NCBI GenBank assembly: GCA_902788035.1
Contig: CADAIL010000004.1
Span: 1 to 64,000 of the forward strand
DNA from: an uncultured Lachnospiraceae bacterium
GTDB lineage: Bacteria > Bacillota > Clostridia > Lachnospirales > Lachnospiraceae
Length of the DNA stretch: 64,000 bases
Reading direction: 5' to 3'
The translations under genes were made by a program, and so were the position numbers. The notes under the pieces are model-generated. The model saw only the letters and a program-made list of their open reading frames with translations. It made no database searches and had not been told where the DNA came from. Numbering within the stretch: position 1 is the stretch's first letter; the number at the start of each line of letters is the position of its first letter. This document shows positions 35,068 to 43,787 of the stretch, piece after piece.

Positions 35068-37722
35068 TCAGTTCATATACTTGGCAAGCTGCTCTGCTAT
35101 GCGCTTTTTCATTTCTTCGTATTTTGCGAGTTTGTCCTTCTCTGCCTGTACTTTGGCAGCAGGTGCTTTGCTCACAAAGTTCGGATTATTCAGCATACCG
35201 GAGGCACGCTTTATTTCCTTGTCCATCTTCTCTGACTCAGCAGTAAGACGGGCAATTTCCTTCTCCTTGTCGACAAGCTCCTCGAGCGGAATATATGCCG
35301 TGGCATTACCGGTTACAACAGAGACAGCATCTTCTGCGATACCCGCTCTGTCTGACTGAACGAACACCTCTTTGGCGAAAAGCATTCTCTTTGCTCCGCC
35401 CAGGGAATCAAGAAGGACAGAGATCTCCTCTGTAGCCTTCTCGTCGCTGCCGACGATAAAGAGATCTGTCCTGGTTCCTGCCGGTACATTCATCTCAGCA
35501 CGGACATTTCTGATGCCGCGAACGATAGCTTTGAAGTTCTCAAGCTGCTGCTCTTCTGCCGGATAATTCATGTCTTCTCTGTAGACAGGCCACGGAGCGA
35601 TCATGATTGTCTTCTCCTCCGGGAGAAGCGTGCAGTAGATCTCTTCAGTAATGAACGGCATGAACGGATGCAGAAGCTTCAGGGCTTCCGTGAGGACAGT
35701 ACGCAGAGTATAGAGAGCGGCGTTTGCGGACGTGTCTTCTTCCTCTTTATTTGCAAATCTGAACTTGGCAAGCTCAATATACCAGTCACAGAACTCGTCC
35801 CAGATAAAGTCGTGGATTTTCTGTACGGCGATGCCGAGCTCATAGCGATCCATGTTCTCGGTAACTTCACGAGCGACAGTATTCAGTCTGGACAGGATCC
35901 AGCGGTCAGCCGGAAGAAGTTCTTCCTGCTTAGGCTCCCTCACACCTTCCTCCGGAAGATTCATCATGATGAAGCGGCTGGCGTTCCAGATCTTATTGGC
36001 AAAATTGCGGCTGGCCTCGACCTGTTCCATGTAGAAGCGCATGTCATTGCCCGGAGCATTGCCGGTCATGAGCGTCAGACGAAGCGCGTCTGCCCCGTAC
36101 TTGTCGATGATCTCAAGCGGATCGATGCCGTTGCCGAGAGACTTGCTCATCTTGCGGCCGAGTGCGTCGCGGACAAGACCGTGGATCAGAACGTGATGGA
36201 ACGGGCTCTTGCCGGTCTGCTCGTAGCCTGAGAAGACCATGCGAATGACCCAGAAGAAAATGATATCATAACCGGTGACAAGGACGTCAGTCGGGTAGAA
36301 GTACTCCATCTCAGGTGTCTTTTTCGGCCAGCCGAGCGTTGAGAACGGCCAGAGCGCGGATGAGAACCATGTATCCAGCGTGTCCGGATCCTGCTCAAGA
36401 TGTGTTCCTCCGCAGTCCGGGCAGACAGTCGGAGCCTTCTTGGAAACGATCGTCTTCTTGCAGCCGCCGCAGTAGTATGCGGGAATCCTGTGTCCCCACC
36501 ACAGCTGGCGTGAAATACACCAGTCGCGGATGTTCTCGAGCCAGTGCAGATAAATCTTGTCAAAGCGCTCCGGCACAAATGTGAGATCACCGTTCTTAAT
36601 GGCTTCGATCGCCGGCTTTGCCATTTCCTCCATGGCAACAAACCACTGCTGCTTGACCATCGGTTCGATCGTCGTGCCGCATCTGTCGTGAGTGCCGACA
36701 GCATGAGTGTGCGGGACGACTTTGACCAGAAGACCGAGCTCTTTCAGGTCTTCGACCATTTTGGCTCTCGCCTCGTAGCGGTCCATGCCCGCGTACTTGC
36801 CTCCGAGCTCATTGACCGTTCCGTCGTCGTTCAGGATCGTGATCTCGGCAAGGCCGTGACGCTTTCCGACCTCAAAGTCGTTCGGGTCATGCGCCGGCGT
36901 GATCTTGACGCAGCCTGTACCGAATTCCATATCAACATACTCGTCGGTGATGACCGGGATCTGTCTGCCTGTGAGCGGCAGCTCGAGCATCTTTCCGACA
37001 ATGTCTTTATATCTGTCGTCATTCGGATTCACTGCAACAGCCGTATCGCCGAGCAGGGTTTCCGGGCGGGTCGTGGCGATTTCCACGAATCTGCCTTCCT
37101 CACCGACTACCGGATAATTAATATGCCAGAAGAAGCCGTCCTGGTCGACATGTTCGACCTCGGCGTCGGAGATCGTCGTTCCGCAGACCGGGCACCAGTT
37201 TATGATCTTGGAGCCTTTGTAAATGTAGCCTTTCTCATAAAGGCGCATGAACACTTCAAGGACCGCGTCGGAGCAGCCTTCATCCATTGTGAATCTCTCC
37301 CGCTCCCAGTCAGCTGAGCTGCCGAGCTTATGAAGCTGGTTGATGATCCTCGTGCCGTATTCTTTTCTCCACGCCCAGCAGTGTTTAAGGAACTCTTCTC
37401 TTCCGATCTCATTCTTGTCGATTCCCTGTTCCCTGAGATGTTCGGTGACCTTGACCTCCGTCGCGATCGCGGCGTGGTCTGTTCCCGGCTGCCAGAGGGC
37501 TTCGAAGCCCTGCATTCTCTTCCAGCGGATGAGAATGTCCTGCAGAGTATTATCAAGTGCATGGCCCATATGCAGCTGCCCGGTAATGTTTGGCGGAGGC
37601 ATGACGATCGTGAACGGCTTTTTGTTCGGGTTTACTTCCGCACGGAAATATCCTCCGTCGAGCCACTTCTGATACAGCCTGTCCTCCAGGCCTTTCGGGT
37701 CATAAGTCTTAGCGAGTTCCAT
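35068..37722 (-). CDS. valS: Valyl-tRNA synthetase
   Basis: It charges tRNA-Val. The class I signatures are PPPNITGQLHMGHALDNT (HIGH) near residue 43 and KMSKSLGNGIDP. A zinc motif CGGCKKT...CPDC lies in between, and an editing (CP1) domain spans about 190-340. A C-terminal coiled coil (about 815-884) binds tRNA. 884 residues is normal. It is monocistronic with its own promoter. Confidence 0.98.
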   Translation of the reverse strand: MELAKTYDPKGLEDRLYQKWLDGGYFRAEVNPNKKPFTIVMPPPNITGQLHMGHALDNTLQDILIRWKRMQGFEALWQPGTDHAAIATEVKVTEHLREQGIDKNEIGREEFLKHCWAWRKEYGTRIINQLHKLGSSADWERERFTMDEGCSDAVLEVFMRLYEKGYIYKGSKIINWCPVCGTTISDAEVEHVDQDGFFWHINYPVVGEEGRFVEIATTRPETLLGDTAVAVNPNDDRYKDIVGKMLELPLTGRQIPVITDEYVDMEFGTGCVKITPAHDPNDFEVGKRHGLAEITILNDDGTVNELGGKYAGMDRYEARAKMVEDLKELGLLVKVVPHTHAVGTHDRCGTTIEPMVKQQWFVAMEEMAKPAIEAIKNGDLTFVPERFDKIYLHWLENIRDWCISRQLWWGHRIPAYYCGGCKKTIVSKKAPTVCPDCGGTHLEQDPDTLDTWFSSALWPFSTLGWPKKTPEMEYFYPTDVLVTGYDIIFFWVIRMVFSGYEQTGKSPFHHVLIHGLVRDALGRKMSKSLGNGIDPLEIIDKYGADALRLTLMTGNAPGNDMRFYMEQVEASRNFANKIWNASRFIMMNLPEEGVREPKQEELLPADRWILSRLNTVAREVTENMDRYELGIAVQKIHDFIWDEFCDWYIELAKFRFANKEEEDTSANAALYTLRTVLTEALKLLHPFMPFITEEIYCTLLPEEKTIMIAPWPVYREDMNYPAEEQQLENFKAIVRGIRNVRAEMNVPAGTRTDLFIVGSDEKATEEISVLLDSLGGAKRMLFAKEVFVQSDRAGIAEDAVSVVTGNATAYIPLEELVDKEKEIARLTAESEKMDKEIKRASGMLNNPNFVSKAPAAKVQAEKDKLAKYEEMKKRIAEQLAKYMN

Positions 37723-37922
37723 CCTGTATTTCTCCTTCTAAAGTTCATGTGTTTCACCGGGTACCTGTGTATCCCCGCAGCGCGGCAATCCTGCCGCCGC
37801 AATGTTGTGACCGCCCGCTTACCGGCGGGCGGCCGCAATACTCACATATCCGATGATCAGATCGGGCGAATACATCGTCCTTTATCGGTTCCTGCAGCGC
37901 AGCTTCCGATAAGTTAATATAA
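37723..37922 (-). promoter_or_regulatory. Structured valS leader without recognisable T-box
   Basis: About 200 nt. The minus-strand RNA can form ttatcgg/ccgataa, ccgatctgatcatcgg, ccgcccgc/gcgggcgg and gcggcggc/gccgc stems. The conserved T-box sequence (GGUGGNACCGCG) is not present, and no terminator T-run is seen. Confidence 0.4.
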
Positions 37923-37952
37923 GTAATACATCGAAGTACATACTTGTGTCAA
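37923..37952 (-). promoter_or_regulatory. valS promoter
   Basis: Minus-strand consensus TTGACA (37947-37952), an 18-bp spacer and TATTAC (37923-37928). Confidence 0.6.
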
Positions 37953-37986
37953 CTGGAATTTTCCCGGAGGTGAGATCAGACTGCGG

Positions 37987-39171
37987 TCAGCTGTTCATGC
38001 TGAGCAGCTTATTCTTGAGTTCAGACTCAAGGCTTGCGAGCTCGAGCTCAGCCTGGGCTCTCTTCTCACGGCCTTCAGTCTGGATCCTGGCTACCTCATC
38101 CAGTGTGGAGACAAGCATTTCATTCGTACGGCGGAGTGTCTCCATATCGACGACGCCGCGCTCAGAAGCCTTGGCTGTCTCGATGGTCGCCACCTTCAGC
38201 TTCTCGGCATTGGACGTAAGCAGTTTATTCGTCATCTCTGTCACAGCCGCCTCAGCCTTGGCAGCCTTGGTCGAATCCTCGATGCCGAGCGCAAGGACCA
38301 TCTGATTCTTCCACAGCGGGATCGTGTTCACCAGGGTCGACTGGATCTTCTCGACCATCATTGTGTCAGAGCTCTGGATCAGTCGGATCTGCGGAGCTGT
38401 CTGGATCGCGATCATTCTTGTCAGTTCAAGATCATGAATCTTTTTCTCGAAGCGGTTGATCTGATCCTCGAGATCCTTGACAGCCTGAGCGTCCTCCGCA
38501 AGTCCGGAAGCCTCAGCTCTCGCGCGTTTCTCAGCAAGCTCACCTTCCTTGACCATCTGGATCTTTTCCTTGCCGGCAAGGATATACATCGTGAGTTCCT
38601 TATAATATACAAGGTTGGACTGATACATCTTGTCCAGGGTCGCAACGTCCTTCATGAGGAGGACCTGATGCTGCTGCAGGGACTTGGCCACCTTTTCGAC
38701 GTTGGCATTGGCACTGTCGTACTGGACTTTCAGTTCCTCCATCTTTTTCTTAGGCTTCTTAAAGATACCGAGGAAACCTTTTTCTTCCTCCTCATTCGGG
38801 TTGAAGTTTCCAAGATCACTTATAACACCGGAGAGCATATCGCCCACCTCGCCGAGGTCACGCGTCTTGACCGTCGCAAGAGCCGCATCCGAGAAATCAG
38901 ACATCTTCTTCTGAGTGCCGGCTCCGTACTGGAGTATGCCATTGGTGTCAGAAAGGTTGATCTGCTTCGCAAGGGCACTCACCTGCTTCTTTTCACCCTC
39001 TGTCAGAATATCCGCCTCGGACGGCGCCGGTTTTGGGGCCTGGGCCTGAGCAACAGGAGCTGCCGGCTCCGGCTCCGCGCCGAATGTCAGCTGCGGAACC
39101 TCAGCTGTCGCAAGATCCGCGGCAAATGCGGATGCGTCGAGTTTGATCTCATTTGCATTATAGTCGTCCAT
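37987..39171 (-). CDS. TelA/YaaN-family protein (toxic anion resistance family)
   Basis: A 394-residue soluble, mostly helical protein. After a Pro/Ala-rich N terminus (about 30-55), the body is the TelA domain, with GAGTQKKMSDFSDAALATVK near 85 and QSTLVNTIPLWKNQMVLALG near 285. The family was named for tellurite resistance, but its cellular role is not settled. It follows xpaC by 114 bp, the same pairing as xpaC-yaaN in Bacillus. Confidence 0.9.
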   Translation of the reverse strand: MDDYNANEIKLDASAFAADLATAEVPQLTFGAEPEPAAPVAQAQAPKPAPSEADILTEGEKKQVSALAKQINLSDTNGILQYGAGTQKKMSDFSDAALATVKTRDLGEVGDMLSGVISDLGNFNPNEEEEKGFLGIFKKPKKKMEELKVQYDSANANVEKVAKSLQQHQVLLMKDVATLDKMYQSNLVYYKELTMYILAGKEKIQMVKEGELAEKRARAEASGLAEDAQAVKDLEDQINRFEKKIHDLELTRMIAIQTAPQIRLIQSSDTMMVEKIQSTLVNTIPLWKNQMVLALGIEDSTKAAKAEAAVTEMTNKLLTSNAEKLKVATIETAKASERGVVDMETLRRTNEMLVSTLDEVARIQTEGREKRAQAELELASLESELKNKLLSMNS

Positions 39172-39285
39172 GGTATTTCCTCCTTAATAAAATCGTCTCT
39201 GGTCAAGTGACGCATATTATTCAAGTCTCGCTCCCCGTCTCATCATTCAATTCTCGCCTTGACCGGGCGCGAGAAGTTTTAACAA

Positions 39286-40926
39286 TTACTCTTCCTCCGT
39301 GACAGCCTTTCCGCCCCACTCAAGGATCGGGGAAGTCTGCTCCGCAAAGCCTCCGGCAGATGTCGAACCACCTGATTTGAGAGAGGCTTCGGCAGCCTTA
39401 ACGGCTTCCGCCTCAGCCTTTCGCCGCTCTGCGGGAGTCTTTGGTCTCTCCTTAGGTGTCTCAGCCGGGCGCGCCGGAGCGGAAGACACTGACGGTTCGA
39501 TTTCCGGGAAGGCCGGAGCGCTGCCGCCCCACATATCGGCTCCAGCTTCGCGCGCATTCTGGGCAGCTTCCCTGCGTTTCAGCAGATCAAGCTCGTTCGG
39601 GGCAAGCCCCTGCTGCTTCATCATCGTCCTCATGACGTCGATGTCGGTCTGAACATCGAGCGACTGTTCCTTGAACATGCTGTCGAACAGCTTCTCGAAG
39701 GCTTCATTGATCATATCGAGTGTATTCTCGATCTCCTGCTTGGCGGACTTGATGTTCTCACCCTGCACTTCCTTCCTGTCCATATCCCGGTAGGCCATGA
39801 TCAGCTTAGCTGTCGTCGGCAGATAGTAATCCATGAACATAGAGAGCTTGTCGGCCTGCTCCGGATTCTCCCGCACAGTCTCAAAGATCTTGGTGACGAT
39901 TTTCTCCATCTTATCGAGCTTATCGGAGACTTCGCGGCCGGGGATATCGTCATTGACCTCGCGGATCAGCTTCACATATCCGCTGCCCTTGTCCAGGACT
40001 TCCTTAAGCTCCGCAGATACATAGCCCTGTTCACGGCGCTCTTTTTCCGCCTCCTCGCGGAGTCTCTTCGCATTGTCCTCCGCCTGACGGTACAGCTGAT
40101 ACATCTCGTCGGAAGCGATAAAGCATGTCTCCCTGTCGTCAAAATGCCCCTGCTTGAACATTCCGGCCTTGGTCATGCTCTTCAGTTCTTTTCTTACCTT
40201 GTCTTCCGGGATATCGGTAAGTTTCGCTATATCCGCTATATTGGCATATCCGTTGACCGAGAGGATCTTCCTGTACTGCCGGTAATGCTCAGCGACCTCT
40301 TTGCCCTTCTTTCCGTAATTGGCCACCATGGCGAACACAGCTGTCATCGACAAAAAAAACACCGACGCAACGACTCCGCCTGTTATGTCTCCGCCGCCGG
40401 CAAAGATATCCGCCACTGTCGCCGCGACCATCATGGCACTGATTATTGCGTTGAATCCCGCTCCGAGAATGCCGAGTATGAACGTGACCCTGCTTCCAAA
40501 AGCACTGCCTGCTTTTTTAAAGAACGGCGTCTCGCCCGTCAGCGGGTCCTGCTTTGGCTGTCTGAACGAAACCGGCTGACCATAGCCTGTCTGACCGCCC
40601 CGCTGCGCATTGTAGGAGCCCTGCCGGTTGTAGGTCCTCTGCCCGCCGTATCTGCCAGGCCTGCTGTAGGTGCCCTGTCCGCTCTGGAAAGTGCCCTGGA
40701 AGGCATTGCCTCTATTGTCCATGCGGCCGCGGTTGTAGCTTGATCTTCCGCCTGCCTTGCCGCCCTCATCTCTCCAGCGGTTCCCGGTCGACCGCTTCTG
40801 ATCGAGCGGTTCCACAGCATCTCTGATACGCTCAGACATATTATTGAAGTTGCCTGTACTTATCGCCTCATCCACTATATCAAGAGCCTGATCAATACCA
40901 CCAAAAATATCATCATAAACACTCAT
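39286..40926 (-). CDS. XpaC-family membrane protein
   Basis: A 546-residue protein starting MSVYDDIFGGIDQALDIVDE (AAAGGAGAAG upstream). An N-terminal Gly/Arg/Tyr-rich low-complexity stretch (about 60-130) leads to two membrane segments near 150-200. Next comes a winged-helix-like piece (YANIADIAKLTDIPEDKVRK) and a helical domain, then a Pro/Ala-rich tail. The helical part matches the XpaC family (linked to hydrolysis of 5-bromo-4-chloroindolyl phosphate). It is paired with TelA; a joint envelope-stress role is inference. Confidence 0.8.
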   Translation of the reverse strand: MSVYDDIFGGIDQALDIVDEAISTGNFNNMSERIRDAVEPLDQKRSTGNRWRDEGGKAGGRSSYNRGRMDNRGNAFQGTFQSGQGTYSRPGRYGGQRTYNRQGSYNAQRGGQTGYGQPVSFRQPKQDPLTGETPFFKKAGSAFGSRVTFILGILGAGFNAIISAMMVAATVADIFAGGGDITGGVVASVFFLSMTAVFAMVANYGKKGKEVAEHYRQYRKILSVNGYANIADIAKLTDIPEDKVRKELKSMTKAGMFKQGHFDDRETCFIASDEMYQLYRQAEDNAKRLREEAEKERREQGYVSAELKEVLDKGSGYVKLIREVNDDIPGREVSDKLDKMEKIVTKIFETVRENPEQADKLSMFMDYYLPTTAKLIMAYRDMDRKEVQGENIKSAKQEIENTLDMINEAFEKLFDSMFKEQSLDVQTDIDVMRTMMKQQGLAPNELDLLKRREAAQNAREAGADMWGGSAPAFPEIEPSVSSAPARPAETPKERPKTPAERRKAEAEAVKAAEASLKSGGSTSAGGFAEQTSPILEWGGKAVTEEE

Positions 40927-40948
40927 GTTCTTCTCCTTTCTCCATCGC

Positions 40949-41371
40949 TCATCCGAGTGAGGAAAAAAGTGTTCCAAAGTCCGTCACAAGAAACTCCAGT
41001 GACGGTGAAATTTCCGCCCAGTTAAGATAGAAAATGACAATACCTGCAAATATCAGTACATTTCCGAGGACCTTTCCTTTAGTGATCGGTTCGCGGAAGA
41101 AAAGAAAACTCAGGATCACGACCCATATGTTACCGATCGACTCCATGATGGGGCCGTTTTTATACTGGACCCCGCGGCCGTAGGCGATAATCGTCAGGAA
41201 CATTCCCACGAACATGAGTCCGTAACCGCATATAACTTTCACATTCAGGTATTCCTTTATTATGCTGTCATGCGGCTCCATCGCGCTTTTTTTCAGAAGT
41301 ATCTGTGCGAAGGACGCGACCGTCGCTGACAGAGCTATGAGAAGGATCCATGGACTAATACTACTTTGCAT
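40949..41371 (-). CDS. SMR/EamA-type small transporter, second of a pair
   Basis: 140 residues with four predicted membrane helices (about 8-25, 48-68, 80-96, 102-121). ASFAQILLKKSA and GNIWVVILSFLFFREPITKG resemble the small multidrug resistance and ArnE/ArnF families. It overlaps the preceding SMR gene by 11 bp, which suggests a heterodimer. A lipid-linked sugar flippase or drug exporter are both possible. Confidence 0.75.
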   Translation of the reverse strand: MQSSISPWILLIALSATVASFAQILLKKSAMEPHDSIIKEYLNVKVICGYGLMFVGMFLTIIAYGRGVQYKNGPIMESIGNIWVVILSFLFFREPITKGKVLGNVLIFAGIVIFYLNWAEISPSLEFLVTDFGTLFSSLG

Positions 41372-41735
41372 CTTTATTTACCAATAATATTCCGAGAAAA
41401 ATAACAATGATTCCGATTGCATTGGCAGGAGTGATCTTTTCTTTGAACAGGATGACGGCCCACAGTGTCGACCAGAAGATTGCGAAAGCCCTGTTCGCGT
41501 AGGCAATTGAGAGGTCTACCCGCTTTATGATCTGCTGCCAGAAAATCGCGTACATGCCGAGGGCCGCGACCTCAAGACCGATCCAGAAAAGCCACATGAA
41601 ACTGAAGGCAGGGTATTTGGACGTCATCTTGGAACAGATCCCGGACGTTGTATATAGAATCACGCCCAGCTGAATCACTATGAGCATCATTAAACCGATC
41701 TTTTTTCCGTTTTTGCCGCTGTCCTTTTCTGGCAT
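41361..41735 (-). CDS. SMR/EamA-type small transporter, first of a pair
   Basis: I place the start at 41733-41735 (MPEKDSGKNGKKIGLMMLIV, 124 residues) with GAAGGA upstream. Four membrane helices; the last two carry the EamA-like ANRAFAIFWSTLWAVILFKE and NAIGIIVIFLGILLV. It leads an apparent operon into the second SMR gene, xpaC and telA. Confidence 0.75.
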   Translation of the reverse strand: MPEKDSGKNGKKIGLMMLIVIQLGVILYTTSGICSKMTSKYPAFSFMWLFWIGLEVAALGMYAIFWQQIIKRVDLSIAYANRAFAIFWSTLWAVILFKEKITPANAIGIIVIFLGILLVNKDAK

Positions 41736-41961
41736 CTGTATTCCTTCTTTCAGACAAAACCTGCGGCAGTTGTCACGCGGCAAATGCGGGACCCTGCCAG
41801 GCAGTCACATCAGATTTCTCTATGTAAGCATTTCAAGGGTTATCATATCATATTTTGAAAAAAAGAAAAATACTTACTCGCTTCTTAAAAAAATATGATA
41901 CACTAGGAAAAGGGCTTATTGCCCACCGTAATAATATTTATTTTAAAAGGAGAAGGGTATC

Positions 41962-42933
41962 ATGGACGAAATGAACACAACCATAGACACTCCTGATATC
42001 GCAGCGGAGGCAGACGCTCCGGTAGAGACAATGGATCAGTACGCGGATGAGCTTGATGCTACTATGCGCACGATCAATGTTGGCGATATCTTAGATGGCA
42101 CTGTTGTTGGCATCACCGACACAGAAGTGACCGTTGATCTGCAGTATGCAGCCGAGGGAATCATCCGCAATCAGGATTATTCAAGCGAGCCGGGATTCTC
42201 AGTAAAAGAGAACGTCAAACCGGGCGATGAGATCAAGGCAGTTGTCAAGAAGCTTGACGACGGCAACGGAAATATTCTTCTGTCCCGCAAAGAAGCAGCA
42301 GACGCGATCGCATGGGATAACTTAAAGAAGATGATGGAAGAAAAGGCTACAACGCTCGTCACCGTCAAGGAAGCCGTAAAGGGCGGCGTCGTGACATACA
42401 TCGACGGCATCCGCGCCTTCATTCCGGCATCCAGACTTTCTCTGTCCTATGTTGAAGACCTGACCACATTCGTAGGCAAGGAAATCCCGGTCCGCGTTAT
42501 CGAGGCAGCTAAGGAAGGCAGAAAGCTCGTCCTCAGCTCCAGAGAAGCTCTGCAGGCAAAACGCGAGGCTGAGAAGGCTGAGCGCATTAACAATATTGAA
42601 GTCGGTCTTGTCACAGAAGGAACAGTCGCATCTCTTCAGTCATATGGCGCGTTTGTTTCCCTCGGCGATGGCATCGACGGCCTTGTTCATATTTCTCAGA
42701 TCACGAACACCAAGCGCCTTAAGCACCCGAAGGAAATGCTCTCCGTCGGCGATAAGGTCAAGGTCAAAGTCACCCAGGTCAAGGATGGCAAGATTTCTCT
42801 TTCCATGAAAGCTCTGGAGGAGCGTCCGGAAGCGGCACCGACACCGGTCCGCGAGGAGAAGGTCGTGATCCCGAAGGCAGAGAAGCTTTCCACAAGCCTC
42901 GGTGATCTTCTTAAGGGAATCAAGCTGGACTGA
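41962..42933 (+). CDS. S1 RNA-binding domain protein (RpsA-like)
   Basis: A 323-residue protein with three S1 OB-fold domains: about 38-113, 122-196 and 212-283. The last has the classic SYGAFVSLGDGIDGLVHISQ. The N-terminal 36 residues are acidic. E. coli S1 has six domains; Bacillota versions with three or four are common and may not be stable ribosomal components. AAAGGAGAAG precedes the ATG. A strong terminator follows. Role in mRNA binding or translation is inference. Confidence 0.88.
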   Translation: MDEMNTTIDTPDIAAEADAPVETMDQYADELDATMRTINVGDILDGTVVGITDTEVTVDLQYAAEGIIRNQDYSSEPGFSVKENVKPGDEIKAVVKKLDDGNGNILLSRKEAADAIAWDNLKKMMEEKATTLVTVKEAVKGGVVTYIDGIRAFIPASRLSLSYVEDLTTFVGKEIPVRVIEAAKEGRKLVLSSREALQAKREAEKAERINNIEVGLVTEGTVASLQSYGAFVSLGDGIDGLVHISQITNTKRLKHPKEMLSVGDKVKVKVTQVKDGKISLSMKALEERPEAAPTPVREEKVVIPKAEKLSTSLGDLLKGIKLD

Positions 42934-43000
42934 TTGTAAAAAAATCCAGTCGGAAATTGTCTCCGTTCACTGAAGCGGAGGTCTTCCACCACTAAGATAA

Positions 43001-43065
43001 AGGAGCTGTCGCATTTCGGCGCGCCGCCACTTAAATGGTGACGCCTGATGCGACAGCTCCTTTTC
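43001..43065 (+). terminator. Terminator of the S1 gene (repeat C)
   Basis: aggagctgtcgcat (43001-43014) pairs perfectly with atgcgacagctcct (43048-43061), followed by TTTTC. The arms and the ggcgcg segment recall the terminator at 27776-27879. Confidence 0.9.
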
Positions 43066-43066
43066 T

Positions 43067-43156
43067 GTATATCTCAGTGTGAGATGCCCCCCGCCTCTTT
43101 AGGCGGTGGGCAGCAAACCAGTCTCAGTGGCGGGTGTCAATCCCCCACTGAGATAC
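43067..43156. other. Competing-hairpin structure, possibly an insertion-sequence remnant
   Basis: CTCAGTG occurs at 43073-43079 and 43123-43129, and both can pair with CACTGAG at 43147-43153, so two folds exclude each other. A small hairpin ccgcct-cttt-aggcgg lies at 43091-43106. The layout recalls subterminal hairpins of IS200/IS605 elements, but no transposase or TnpB is present. Confidence 0.4.
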
Positions 43157-43191
43157 ACGCTCCGCGAGAATGCGCAGGCGGGACATAGACC

Positions 43192-43701
43192 TTATTGCAA
43201 TCCTTTTATTTCGATATAGTCGTATATTTCGTCGGCAAACGCCTTCACCCTGTCCGGCAGTATGCAGGGCACAAGCTCTGTCACCTGGCCGCCGAGAAGC
43301 TCCTTATGCGTGAGCTTAAGGCGGATCCTCTCGTAGATATTCAGATTCTTCGGACTGTACTCGCCTCCGAAACTTTCGACCACGACAGATGCATTCCGAA
43401 GCTCCAGCGAGAAATTGCTCCTCATAAGCTCGGGAACCTCATCGATGAGCGCATTACAGATGAAGACTCCCTTAATTTTCGGCCTGATAACCTCCCAATA
43501 CTCATTCAGCCAGTTCCTGAGAGGTCTCAGTATCCTGCCAAAATAAATACCGCTGCCGAACAGTATGATGTCATAGCCGGACGGATCCGGATTTTCCTCC
43601 CGAAGGTCACACAGGTGAGCCCCCGGAAAATGGCCGGCAAGCATGCGGGCTGCTCTCTCAGTCGTCCCGGTCCTCGTCGCATACACGATTAAAACCTTCA
43701 T
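43192..43701 (-). CDS. Flavodoxin-domain protein (HemG-like)
   Basis: About 169 residues starting MKVLIVYATRTGTTERAARM, where TRTGTTE is the FMN phosphate loop. GSGIYFGRILRPLRNWLNEY and ESFGGEYSPKNLN resemble the flavodoxin-like family that includes HemG. Actual substrate unknown. The start at 43699-43701 is the first ATG; a GTG lies two codons earlier. It lies downstream of secA, where prfB is often found in other Bacillota. Confidence 0.82.
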   Translation of the reverse strand: MKVLIVYATRTGTTERAARMLAGHFPGAHLCDLREENPDPSGYDIILFGSGIYFGRILRPLRNWLNEYWEVIRPKIKGVFICNALIDEVPELMRSNFSLELRNASVVVESFGGEYSPKNLNIYERIRLKLTHKELLGGQVTELVPCILPDRVKAFADEIYDYIEIKGLQ

Positions 43702-43787
43702 TTTCACACCCCCTACTCCTATTTAGACCCTCCCCAGAGTCTAAGCAGGCGGAGCCCTTCATTTCTCCACCCGCCGTTTTATCAAGT

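Noticed and set aside
43192..43787. prfB (with its programmed frameshift) downstream of secA
   Set aside because: The only gene here is a flavodoxin-like protein; no release factor motif is present.
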